From positions 1 through 64,000 of the forward strand of contig NZ_JAHAFS010000013.1 in the NCBI RefSeq assembly GCF_018374135.1: DNA of 64,000 nt, read 5' to 3'. Below are positions 52,609 to 60,808 of the stretch, one piece after another. The position numbers and the translations under genes are program-made. The notes beneath the pieces are model-generated. The model saw nothing but the letters and a program-made list of their open reading frames with translations, was not told the DNA's origin and searched no databases. This stretch comes from Campylobacter gracilis (GTDB lineage: Bacteria; Campylobacterota; Campylobacteria; Campylobacterales; Campylobacteraceae). How positions within the stretch are numbered: position 1 is the stretch's first letter; every line of letters starts with the position of its first letter.

Positions 52609-53421
52609 CTAAAGCATGTTGTAAATTCCGTCTAAAAGGAAGTATTTTTTATCCGCAGTGCCGCGGTAAAACGGCTCGAAAGTGTCCTCATAAGCCTTTT
52701 TGAAAAAGCCCTCTTTGCTTAGCTTGATCAGATCGGCATTGATGAAATCAAGCAGGCTTTGATTGCCTTTTTGCACGCCTACGCCTAAGAATTCCGCCGC
52801 GCCTAGGTTTTTAAACGGCACTTCGAGCGTATCGTCCACGACGGCATAGGCTAGGACGATGATGTTGTCATTGGCGTAGCCGTCGGCTCTGCCGTCCTTC
52901 ATCATCGCATAGCACTCGGAGGTATTTTTGCAGTAAACTAAATTGCTAAATTTTTCTTTGCGCAAATAGCGCTCGGTCATCGAGCCGTTTGGGTTCTTTT
53001 CAATCGAAATTCTCATATCGCGAACCTGCGCAAAGTCCTTCACTTGATCCTCTTTACGCGTTACGATGCCAAAATTTACCGATAGATACGGCAGCGAGAA
53101 ATCCACCTGCTTCTTACGCTCTTGCGTAATCATAAAGGTGCCGATAACCATATCGACCTTATTATTTTTCAAAAATGGGATTCTCTCGCCTGCGGTTACG
53201 GCTACGAACTGCACTTCGCCCTTTTTATCGCCGAAAATGTCTTTGGCGATTGAGCTAGCAAGCTCGATTTCAAAGCCCTCAAACTTGCCGTTATTAGACT
53301 CGCTTAACGGCGGACGACCTTCGCGCACGCCTACTCTGATAACCCCTGCCTGCCTGATTTCATCTAGTGTATTTGCAAAAATGCTAGCGCAAAATAAGGC
53401 TAAAATAAAAAGTAATCTCAT
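52609..53421 (-). CDS. ABC-type amino-acid solute-binding protein (family 3), copy 1
   Basis: 270 residues with a Sec signal peptide (MRLLFILALFCASIFA). A family 3 binding protein fold: IRVGVREGRPPLSE at the start, KFEGFEIELASSIA, VDMVIGTFMITQERKKQVDFSLPY. Periplasmic, probably binds an amino acid; a conserved Cys pair (YCKNTSECYAMM) is shared with the neighbour. ATG 53421 follows GGGGGC; an upstream TTG-initiated frame lacks a site. No permease or ATPase gene is adjacent, so it must rely on a transporter elsewhere. Confidence 0.88.
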   Translation of the reverse strand: MRLLFILALFCASIFANTLDEIRQAGVIRVGVREGRPPLSESNNGKFEGFEIELASSIAKDIFGDKKGEVQFVAVTAGERIPFLKNNKVDMVIGTFMITQERKKQVDFSLPYLSVNFGIVTRKEDQVKDFAQVRDMRISIEKNPNGSMTERYLRKEKFSNLVYCKNTSECYAMMKDGRADGYANDNIIVLAYAVVDDTLEVPFKNLGAAEFLGVGVQKGNQSLLDFINADLIKLSKEGFFKKAYEDTFEPFYRGTADKKYFLLDGIYNML

Positions 53422-53650
53422 AAAAAGCCCCCTACTTTTTAGTTTTGAAATAATTATAGCACTATATATTTTAGAGAAAATAAATTCAAGCGCTTTAAAA
53501 TTCAATCACCGCGCGTATGCAAGTTTGAAATTTAGGGGCGAAGTGGGGATTTAAAATTTCGCAAATTCGCTAAATTTTAAATCCCAAGATTTATTCGTTA
53601 TGCAAGATGCCTGCGATAAATTTTATATTTTAATTCCTAGCTCTACGCTT

Positions 53651-54454
53651 TTATAGCAAGTCATAAATTCCATCTAGCAGGAAGTATTTTTTATCCGCTG
53701 TGCCGCGGTAAAAAGGCTCAAAGGTATCCTGATAAGCCTTTTTGAAAAAGCCCTTTTTGCTTAGTTTGACAAGCTCTGCGTTGATGAAATCAAGTAACTC
53801 CTTATTTCCTTTTTGCACGCCAATACCGATGAAATCGGGCTTGCCGAAGTTTTGAAACGGCACTTCGAGCGTATCGTCCACGACGGCGTAGGCTAGCACC
53901 GTGATATTTAGATTGACGTATCCGTCAGCTTTGCCGTCTCGGATCATCGCGTAGCATTCGCTTGTACTTTTGCAGTAGCTTACGTTGCTAAATTTCTCTT
54001 TTTTGAGGTAATTATCTACGGTCGTGCCCTCTTCGGTTATGAGCCTCATATCACGCAAGCGTGATATATCTTTGATGGCGTCTGCTTTGCGAGTTAGTAC
54101 GCCGAGATTGGTCGAAAAATACGGCATCGAGAAGTCTACGTGATTTTTACGCGCCGAATCGATAACGAAGGTAGCTGCGACCATATCGACTTTATTATTG
54201 ACTAGATATGAGACGCGATCGGCGGCGCTTAGAGAGACAAACTGCACTTCGCCTTGTTTAGCACCGAAAATCGCCTTTGCGATTGCATTGGCAAGCTCGA
54301 TCTCAAAGCCTTCAAATTTACCGCCGCTAATCTCGCTAAAAGGCGGTCTGCCGTCTCTGACGCCTACTCTGATGATGCCGCTATTTCTGATCTCTTGCAG
54401 CGTGTTTGCAAAAAGCCCCGCACAAAGCAAGATCAAAGTAAAAAGTAGTTTCAT
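53651..54454 (-). CDS. ABC-type amino-acid solute-binding protein (family 3), copy 2
   Basis: 267 residues, signal peptide MKLLFTLILLCAGLFA. A close paralogue of copy 1: both end FYRGTADKKYFLLDGIY and share YCK(S/N)TSECYAM and VVDDTLEVPF. Ligand-region differences (TEEGTTVDNYL against EKNPNGSMTERYL) suggest different ligands. AAAGGAG precedes ATG. The tandem pair is separated by 230 bp, and DNA identity remains high toward the 3' ends, so the duplication may be fairly recent or homogenised. Confidence 0.88.
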   Translation of the reverse strand: MKLLFTLILLCAGLFANTLQEIRNSGIIRVGVRDGRPPFSEISGGKFEGFEIELANAIAKAIFGAKQGEVQFVSLSAADRVSYLVNNKVDMVAATFVIDSARKNHVDFSMPYFSTNLGVLTRKADAIKDISRLRDMRLITEEGTTVDNYLKKEKFSNVSYCKSTSECYAMIRDGKADGYVNLNITVLAYAVVDDTLEVPFQNFGKPDFIGIGVQKGNKELLDFINAELVKLSKKGFFKKAYQDTFEPFYRGTADKKYFLLDGIYDLL

Positions 54455-54592
54455 TTGCTGCTCCTTTGTTTAGGTTATTTACGGCTAATTCTAGCGAAAT
54501 TAAAATCAAAAGGCGCTTTTTTAGGCTAAATTTATTTTCTGTTTGCTTTTTATGAAATTTCAAAGCAGCGTTAAATTTAGCCTTAGATTTGA

Positions 54593-54598
54593 TATAAT
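54593..54598 (+). promoter_or_regulatory. Putative -10 element (TATAAT) of the ankyrin gene
   Basis: A perfect TATAAT 25 bp before the ATG at 54624. Confidence 0.45.
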
Positions 54599-54623
54599 CG
54601 CGCAAAATTTAAGCGAGGGCGAT

Positions 54624-55580
54624 ATGAAAAATTTTATCTTTTTGTGGCTTTTGTTTGCGGGCTGCGCTTTCGGCGCCGCTAAGGATGACGCGAGAGTTTC
54701 TGCTTCACAGCAAGCAGAGTCAAATTTATCACAGCCAAATTTTGAAATTTTTTACGATGAAAATGCTAGCGATGCGCAGATAGATGCAGGCTTGGATGCG
54801 CTTTTAGCCTTCGCGGCGCAAAACAGGGGCAGGATCGACGAGGATTTCGGGGAGTTTAAAGATAGAATTTTCACCGCTTTCATTTTTAATCCGAAGGTGT
54901 TGCGAAATTCAAAATTCGACTTTGAGCGGATAGAAAAAATCCTTAAATTTAAACCAAATCTCAATTACGGCGGAGATGGCGGTTATTTCTCGCCGCTAAA
55001 GCTCGCGATTTTTTTCGGCTCGAAATTTAGCAGCGAGATAGCAAAGCTTTACTATTTTGATAAAGCCGATGCGATGCGGCTTTTAGAGCTTTTGGTGCGA
55101 AACGGCGCGGATGTCAAGGCTAGCGGGCTGCTGCGAGATGCCGCGGCAAACGATAATTTCGAGGCATTTAAGTTTTTGATCGCAAACGGCGCGCGAGATA
55201 CGAAAGACGTGGTCGGCTCGGTTGCGGGCAGCGAATTAATATTTCTAAGCGACAACAACGTTTCTATTTTCGGATATAAGGAGGTGCTGCCGCTTGCTGC
55301 GAGGGAGTTTGCCGCGGGAGCCAAATTTAAAGAATTCCGCGACGAGAGATTACGCTATTTGGAGGAAATTTTAAAATTCCAAGGCTTTGCGAGCATCGAT
55401 AAAAAGGAGATCGAAACGCTTATCAAAGTAGCTGTGGTGCTGGATGACGAGATGACGGCGGAGTTTTTGCTCTCTCGCGGCTTGTGCGAACAGAAGGAGC
55501 TTTGCGAATTTCTAAAAGCGCAGGTAAAAACTTACGACGCTGCAAAAATTTCTAAAATTTTAAGCCGCAAAGAGAAGTAA
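54624..55580 (+). CDS. Exported ankyrin-repeat protein
   Basis: 318 residues. A signal peptide (MKNFIFLWLLFAGCAFGAA) is followed by ankyrin-like helices in the middle (KADAMRLLELLVRNGADVKA, RDAAANDNFEAFKFLIANGARD) and more divergent repeats to the C-terminus (LSRGLCEQKELCEFLKAQ). It is probably periplasmic and binds a protein partner; function unknown. GAGGG precedes ATG 54624; an upstream in-frame ATG (54552) lies before the -10 element and is unlikely. Confidence 0.75.
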   Translation: MKNFIFLWLLFAGCAFGAAKDDARVSASQQAESNLSQPNFEIFYDENASDAQIDAGLDALLAFAAQNRGRIDEDFGEFKDRIFTAFIFNPKVLRNSKFDFERIEKILKFKPNLNYGGDGGYFSPLKLAIFFGSKFSSEIAKLYYFDKADAMRLLELLVRNGADVKASGLLRDAAANDNFEAFKFLIANGARDTKDVVGSVAGSELIFLSDNNVSIFGYKEVLPLAAREFAAGAKFKEFRDERLRYLEEILKFQGFASIDKKEIETLIKVAVVLDDEMTAEFLLSRGLCEQKELCEFLKAQVKTYDAAKISKILSRKEK

Positions 55581-55961
55581 ATTTTAAAATTTGAACAGCT
55601 ACGGCATGGCAAGCGGATAAAATCGCTATTATAATTGCGCCAGTCGCAGCCGCCCTACTTTGTCATTTAACGCGAGCGAAAAAGCAAAATTTGTTCCGCC
55701 TAACCTACCCTCCTCCGCTTATCAAACAGCTCGCTATTAAGTTCATTCGAGATAAATTTTAATGTATTTGCCAAATAGCGCGGCGGCGGAGGTAAATTTT
55801 AAAATTTAGCCGCTCGCTACTAAAATTTCAAGGTTGCTTTCAGCTTTAGTGTGCCGCAAAAGCGCACTATATATTGTGTTCAGACACAATCAAATAGCTT
55901 GTAAGACGCGAGCTTTTCAAATAGTCTTGCATTAAATTTACATCTGCCACGCGAATTCAAA
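55581..55961. other. 381-bp convergent spacer
   Basis: No gene is seen. It contains an inverted repeat ATTGTGT-TCAG-ACACAAT (55873-55890), which in this convergent location is more likely a hairpin than an operator, and several RAATTY sites. Confidence 0.55.
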
Positions 55962-56543
55962 CTACAAAATTTTAATTCTATTGCCCTTTAATTTCACTAT
56001 TTTTTTGTCATTTACGAGCTTCGTAATCGCCTGGGAGACGTTTTGTCTGGGTGCTCCGAGCAGGCTTGCCAGCGTCATTATATTAAAGGGGAGCTCCACG
56101 ATCTTATCTGCGTTTGCGATGCGATTTAAGAAATTTAAAATCCGCGTCTGGATTTTCGCAAAGACGATCTCTTTAATTAAAATCCGCTGCGAGTAGATAT
56201 TTTTAATAAGCGCGTTTATGATCGAGCTTGTAAACTCGTCTCCAAGCAACCCGAAAAGCTCCGAGATATTGATCTGCAGCGTCTCGCAGTCGCTTAAAAT
56301 TTCAAGGCTCGTGTTTTTATCCAAGCAGACGTAGGCGCCGCTTCTTACGAAGCTAAAGATAAATTCCTTGCCGTTTTCGTAGCAGTTTAGCTTCGCCCTG
56401 CCGTGCAGCAGAATGATAAATTTAAACTTCTGAGCGTAGATCACATCGCCGCGAGCGTAGCTTTCGCGCCTAAATTTAGCAATCCGCTCTTTACTTAAAA
56501 AGTCGAATTTCTCGCTGTAATCGTTATTTAATCTATCTATCAT
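55962..56543 (-). CDS. Crp/Fnr-family transcriptional regulator
   Basis: 193 residues. N-terminal cyclic-nucleotide-binding-like beta-roll (about 15-110), a long dimerisation helix, and a C-terminal winged helix (FNIMTLASLLGAPRQNVSQAITKLVNDKKIV). There is no N-terminal Cys cluster, so it is not an iron-sulfur FNR; Crp-type cAMP contacts are also not obvious. It is divergent from the cytochrome/TorA-type operon, whose promoter carries a 5-N4-5 palindrome, so it is the probable regulator. I prefer ATG 56543 (AAAGAG upstream) to ATG 56558. Confidence 0.85.
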   Translation of the reverse strand: MIDRLNNDYSEKFDFLSKERIAKFRRESYARGDVIYAQKFKFIILLHGRAKLNCYENGKEFIFSFVRSGAYVCLDKNTSLEILSDCETLQINISELFGLLGDEFTSSIINALIKNIYSQRILIKEIVFAKIQTRILNFLNRIANADKIVELPFNIMTLASLLGAPRQNVSQAITKLVNDKKIVKLKGNRIKIL

Positions 56544-56596
56544 AGCAGCTCTTTGCATAAAATTTCACGTAAATTTTACATAAAAAGGATAAATTC

Positions 56597-56610
56597 GTCG
56601 CAATCGCGAC
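56597..56610. promoter_or_regulatory. Palindrome GTCGC-AATC-GCGAC, candidate Crp/Fnr-type operator
   Basis: The 5-4-5 inverted repeat has the architecture of Crp/Fnr-family sites, lies in the spacer between the regulator and the reductase operon, and is centred about 41.5 bp upstream of the start predicted from TATAAT at 56633-56638. Confidence 0.6.
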
Positions 56611-56632
56611 AAATTTAAATTTATCTTTGATT

Positions 56633-56638
56633 TATAAT
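56633..56638 (+). promoter_or_regulatory. -10 element (TATAAT) of the cytochrome-reductase operon
   Basis: A perfect TATAAT 33 bp before the ATG at 56671; the predicted start lies near 56645. Confidence 0.55.
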
Positions 56639-56670
56639 TCGCGTTAAAGACAACCTAGAAAGGATACTTT

Positions 56671-57237
56671 ATGAGGAAAATTTTTATCTCATTTATCTGT
56701 GCGTGTTCGCTTTTCGGCGGCGAGGTAATCTCTAAAACCGCTACGATCTCGCAAGACGGCAAAGCAATCGGCGAGGCTGAAATTTTAACACCGATCGAGG
56801 TGATATCCAGCGAAGGCGGCATTACCAAGATTAAAATTAAAGGCGTCGTGAGCGAAAACTATCAGCTTCAGATCCAAAAAAATATGAAAGAGGCCGAAAT
56901 TTACGCGATTTTTACGAATGAAGCCGAAGCAAATTTTAAAAAGGGCAAAAAGCTCGAGGACGATTACGGCGAGATCTGGTATGAGGCGGAGGGGATTTAC
57001 GAGATCAGTTCGGATGCCGTAGCTAAGGACGCTAAGGCTCTTTATGCGGAGGCAAAGACAAACTACGAGCAGATCTGCTCGGCCTGCCACCGCCTGCATG
57101 AGCCAAAGAGTTTCACGGCAAATCAGTGGCCTGCAAATTTACAAGAGATGATCAATGCAAACTACGTAGCGCTCGAGGGCGACGAGCTAAATTTGATCAT
57201 AAAATACCTACAACACAACGCGAAAAAACCTGAATGA
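56671..57237 (+). CDS. Periplasmic monohaem cytochrome c for the TorA-type reductase
   Basis: 188 residues, signal peptide MRKIFISFICACSLFGG. The first 110 residues are a beta-rich domain; the single haem site CSACH (136-140) is followed by RLHEPKSFTANQWPANLQEM, which matches the C-terminal monohaem part of TorC-type cytochromes. It likely passes electrons from the quinol pool to the downstream reductase. It lies 13 nt upstream of that gene, in one operon. C. jejuni has a comparable cytochrome-reductase pair. Confidence 0.87.
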   Translation: MRKIFISFICACSLFGGEVISKTATISQDGKAIGEAEILTPIEVISSEGGITKIKIKGVVSENYQLQIQKNMKEAEIYAIFTNEAEANFKKGKKLEDDYGEIWYEAEGIYEISSDAVAKDAKALYAEAKTNYEQICSACHRLHEPKSFTANQWPANLQEMINANYVALEGDELNLIIKYLQHNAKKPE

Positions 57238-57250
57238 TAAAGGAGATCAG

Positions 57251-59698
57251 ATGAAAAGGCGAGACTTTTTAAAGGCAGGGATTTTAGGCGCAAGCGCAGC
57301 AAGCGCTAGCAGGATTGAGGGGGTAACACAGACGATTTTTGATAACAAAAAGGTATTCGGCGCGAACAGATTCGGTACTTTTTGGCTAAATTTAAACTCG
57401 TCGCAGATCGTTTCGGTAAGCGAATTCGAGGGCGATAAATTTCCAAACACTATGAATTACAGCTTGCCCGATAATATCCAAAACGAAAACCGCGTGCTCT
57501 ATCCGATGGTGCGCAAAAGCTATCTAAAGGCAAAAGGCGCGGCAAAGAGCGAACTACGCGGCAAAGAGGAGTTCGTGCGCGTTAGCTGGGACGTCGCGCT
57601 TGATCTAGCGGCGAAGGCTTTGAAAGAGAATTTCGACAAATACGGCGCCGAGGCGATCTACGGCGAGTGCTACTGGTGGGGCGGTAGCGGCAAGATCGGC
57701 TGGGGACGCACTGTAGCGCACCGAATGCTTAAAATTTTAGGCGGCTACGTAGAGGAAAGCGGCGATTACTCCACCGGCGCGGGGCTCGTCATTATGCCTC
57801 ACGTGCTTGGCTCAAGCGCCGTTTATGACGCGCCTACTACGTGGAAAGCGATCGTCAAAAACGCCAAAAACGTCGTATTTTGGGGCACCGATCCTGTGGT
57901 AACCAATCAAATTTCATCCATTCCGCCTACGCACGACGGCTATATCGGCATGCAAGAGCTTAAGAAATCAGGCATCAAAATCTACAGCGTAAACGTGATG
58001 AGAAACGACACCGCGCGCTACTTTGGCAGCGAAGATATCATTGTGCGCCCTAACACCGACACCGCACTCATCATCGGTATGTGCCATTATCTGTTTACGA
58101 ACAACCTCTACGACGAGGAATTTATCAAAAAATATACCGTCGGATTTAATAAATTTAAAGCGTATTTTCTAGGCGAGAGCGATAAAATCGTAAAGGACGC
58201 AGCTTGGGCGAGCAAAATTTGCGGGCTTAGCGAGGAGGCTATTGCGAAATTTGCTACGGCGCTTGCAAAGGAGCCGAGCACGATTTTAATCGGTCGCGGT
58301 TTGCAACGCGCCGATCACGGCGAGCAGCCTTTCTGGGCGCTCGTGGCGCTTAATGCGATGCTAGGGCATATCGGCAAGGAGGGTCTCGGCTTTGAATTTA
58401 GCCTAGGCTACGGCTCTGCGGGCGCTACGAATAAAGTGGCTCCGATTTTAAAGGGACTTAGCACTCGTATAGATGAAAAATACGAAAACACGGGCTCTGC
58501 GCCTTGGAAAAGTGCGAAAAACATTACCATCCCATCCTCTCGCAGCATCGAGGCGCTGGAGCATCCGGGCAAGCAGATCGACTACGACGGCACTAAAATC
58601 AAGCTACCGCATATGAGGGTCGCTTATATGGCGTGCGGATCGATGTTTACGCGCCATCAAGACGTGAATAATATCGTCAAGCAGTGGCGTAAATTTGATA
58701 CCGTTATCACCGCCGAGCCTTACTGGACGAGCACGGCGAAGCTTAGCGATATCGTGCTTCCCGTCGCCGTCGAGGTCGAGCGCAACGACATCAACCAAAC
58801 CGGCGCTACGGGCGAATATATAGTCGCTTACAGGCCCGCAATCGAGCCGATGGGCGAGAGCAAGAGCGACTTTTGGATCTGCGAGCAGATCTGCAAGCGC
58901 TGGGGATACGGCGAGGTCTTTAGCGAGGGCAAGGATGAGCTAGGATGGATGAAGGAATTCTACGCCGATGCCGTAGAGCAAGCTAAAGGTCTAAATATAA
59001 CGATGCCTAGCTTTGAGGAATTTTACGATAAAGGCTTCGTGCGCTTTGAAAAGGACGACGAGAGTAGCGCGCTATATACGCGCCTTGCGGCATTCCGCGA
59101 AAATCCCGCCAAAAACCGCCTAGGCACGCCGTCAGGAAAGATTGAGCTTTACTCGCCCGTAATCGCTAAGATGGGCTATGCCGACTGCCCGCCGATGCCT
59201 ACTTGGATTGAACCGAAAGAGTGGCTAGGGGATGCGAAAAAGACGGTGAAGTACCCGATTCACATCGTAAGCCCGCACTCTCGCTACCGCTTGCACAGCC
59301 AGCTAAATAACTCGATCATTAGAAATTTTGCCGAGGTTAGCGGCAGAGAGCCCGTGCTCATCAATCCAAAAGACGCCGAGGCGCGCGGGCTTGCGAACGG
59401 CGACATCGTACGCGTTTTCAACGACCGCGGCGAAATTTTAGCGGGCGTGCTCGTCACCGACATCGTGCCCGAGCGCGTCGCAGCGATCTGCGAAGGCGCG
59501 TGGTACGATCCCGAGGTTTGGGGCGAAAAAAGTCTCTGCCAACACGGCTGCGTAAACGTGCTTACGTTTGACAAGGGCACGTCAAGTCTCGCGCAAAGCA
59601 ACTCAGCTCACACCGTGCTTGCTCAAATCGAGAAATTTAAGGGGGAGATTAAGCCGATTACGGCGTTTGGTAAACCTAAAATTTTGCAGTCGCTATAA
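57251..59698 (+). CDS. torA: TorA/BisC-type molybdopterin N-/S-oxide reductase
   Basis: 815 residues. Tat signal (MKRRDFLKAGILGASAA) and no N-terminal iron-sulfur Cys motif, as in TorA/DorA/BisC. The Mo-ligand Ser lies in ESGDYSTGAG (Ser174); the MGD-binding segments include WGTDPVVTN and the C-terminal HIVSPHSRYRLHSQLNNS and LINPKDAEARGLANGDIVRV. A periplasmic terminal reductase for TMAO, DMSO or methionine/biotin sulfoxide; the exact substrate is unclear. AAAGGAG precedes ATG. It is probably activated by the divergent Crp/Fnr-type protein. The operon ends at the hairpin at 59739-59790. Confidence 0.92.
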   Translation: MKRRDFLKAGILGASAASASRIEGVTQTIFDNKKVFGANRFGTFWLNLNSSQIVSVSEFEGDKFPNTMNYSLPDNIQNENRVLYPMVRKSYLKAKGAAKSELRGKEEFVRVSWDVALDLAAKALKENFDKYGAEAIYGECYWWGGSGKIGWGRTVAHRMLKILGGYVEESGDYSTGAGLVIMPHVLGSSAVYDAPTTWKAIVKNAKNVVFWGTDPVVTNQISSIPPTHDGYIGMQELKKSGIKIYSVNVMRNDTARYFGSEDIIVRPNTDTALIIGMCHYLFTNNLYDEEFIKKYTVGFNKFKAYFLGESDKIVKDAAWASKICGLSEEAIAKFATALAKEPSTILIGRGLQRADHGEQPFWALVALNAMLGHIGKEGLGFEFSLGYGSAGATNKVAPILKGLSTRIDEKYENTGSAPWKSAKNITIPSSRSIEALEHPGKQIDYDGTKIKLPHMRVAYMACGSMFTRHQDVNNIVKQWRKFDTVITAEPYWTSTAKLSDIVLPVAVEVERNDINQTGATGEYIVAYRPAIEPMGESKSDFWICEQICKRWGYGEVFSEGKDELGWMKEFYADAVEQAKGLNITMPSFEEFYDKGFVRFEKDDESSALYTRLAAFRENPAKNRLGTPSGKIELYSPVIAKMGYADCPPMPTWIEPKEWLGDAKKTVKYPIHIVSPHSRYRLHSQLNNSIIRNFAEVSGREPVLINPKDAEARGLANGDIVRVFNDRGEILAGVLVTDIVPERVAAICEGAWYDPEVWGEKSLCQHGCVNVLTFDKGTSSLAQSNSAHTVLAQIEKFKGEIKPITAFGKPKILQSL

Positions 59699-60194
59699 AA
59701 TTTAGCGCGTCGTCTTTTAAGCGTCTTTGAATGAGCTAGAAAATTTCGCCCCGCGACAGACTAATTGCCTAGTCTTGGGGCGAAATTTTCGTCGCAACAT
59801 TCAAATTCATCTTAAAATACTTCCGCCCATCTTTTTGCGTTAAAATTTTGTAATCTGTCAAATTTGAGCGCAAATTTACCTCTTTCGTATGACGAATTTA
59901 TCGTGCGGAGTGGCTAAGCAGGCAAATTTAAAATTTTAACTCCCGCTATGGCTAAATTTAAAACTTAGCAGCAGGCGATCCTAATAAATTTCATGCTCGT
60001 TCGCTTGCTATCGCGGTGCGCTAACAAGCTTTGCGTACGCCGAAGTGCAAATTAAAGCGTAAAATCAAAATGTAAAATTGAAGTAGAATTTTAAGCGCCC
60101 TACTTCGTTTTTTACTTGCAGTAGGGCGAATTTGCTTAAAGTAGTGAACTAAAGCTAGACGAAAATTATCCACACCTTGGATCTATTATCTTGC
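59699..60194. other. 496-bp spacer with strong hairpin
   Basis: No gene between the convergent torA and tpx. Contains the annotated hairpin and RAATTY-rich DNA to about 59950; the rest is without recognisable features. Confidence 0.6.
59739..59790. terminator. Long hairpin downstream of torA
   Basis: Perfect 14-bp arms GAAAATTTCGCCCC (59739-59752) and GGGGCGAAATTTTC (59777-59790), with an inner repeat AGACTA/TAGTCT extending the stem. It lies about 40 nt after the torA stop in a convergent spacer, so it may stop transcription from both sides. Confidence 0.7.
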
Positions 60195-60719
60195 TCAGTT
60201 AGAGCAGCTGTTACGAGCGACGAGCTCCGCAAAATCTAGCGCTGCGTCGTAGTCGGGCTCAGAGGCTATGTCGCTTACGAGCTCTTTATAAACCACAACG
60301 CCTGCGGTATCTATGACGAAGATTGCTCTGGCGCTGAGACCTGCTAATGCGCCGCTGGCGATGAGGGTGCCGTAGCGGCGGCAAAATTCCTTATCGCGGA
60401 AATCGCTTGCAACGCGTAGATTTTTTATCCCTTCAGTCGTGCAAAACCTCCCCATCGCAAACGGTAAATCCATTGAAACGACGATTACTTCGGTGTTAGG
60501 AAGCGATGCGGCGCGCTCGTTGAACTTGCGTGCCTCCGTCGCGCAGACGGGCGTATCTAGCGACGGCACGGCGGCGATGATTTGCACGTGCTTGCCGCTA
60601 GCGATCTCGATTTCGCTTAAATCTTGAGCTACTAAGCGCACTTGTGGCGCGCGATCGCCTAGATTTATCTCTTGCCCGCTTAGCTCTACAGGCTTTCCTT
60701 GGAATGTTACTTTTGGCAT
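60195..60719 (-). CDS. tpx: Thiol peroxidase Tpx
   Basis: 174 residues. Atypical 2-Cys peroxiredoxin: peroxidatic C59 in PSLDTPVCATEARKFN and resolving C93 in MGRFCTTEGI, both canonical for Tpx. Reduces H2O2 and alkyl hydroperoxides with thioredoxin. AAAGGAC precedes ATG. The C-terminus has an extra Cys (NSCSN). Monocistronic. Confidence 0.96.
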   Translation of the reverse strand: MPKVTFQGKPVELSGQEINLGDRAPQVRLVAQDLSEIEIASGKHVQIIAAVPSLDTPVCATEARKFNERAASLPNTEVIVVSMDLPFAMGRFCTTEGIKNLRVASDFRDKEFCRRYGTLIASGALAGLSARAIFVIDTAGVVVYKELVSDIASEPDYDAALDFAELVARNSCSN

Positions 60720-60808
60720 TTTTGTCCTTTGTTTTGAATTTGTAGCGGCGAATATACAAAAATTCCTTAAATTTCAGGTAAAATTGCTTTAAAAATCAAG
60801 GAGAGCAG

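Noticed and set aside
55873..55890. ATTGTGT-TCAG-ACACAAT as an operator for the Crp/Fnr gene
   Set aside because: It lies downstream of both convergent genes, not at a promoter; a hairpin role is more likely. The 56597-56610 palindrome is a better operator candidate.
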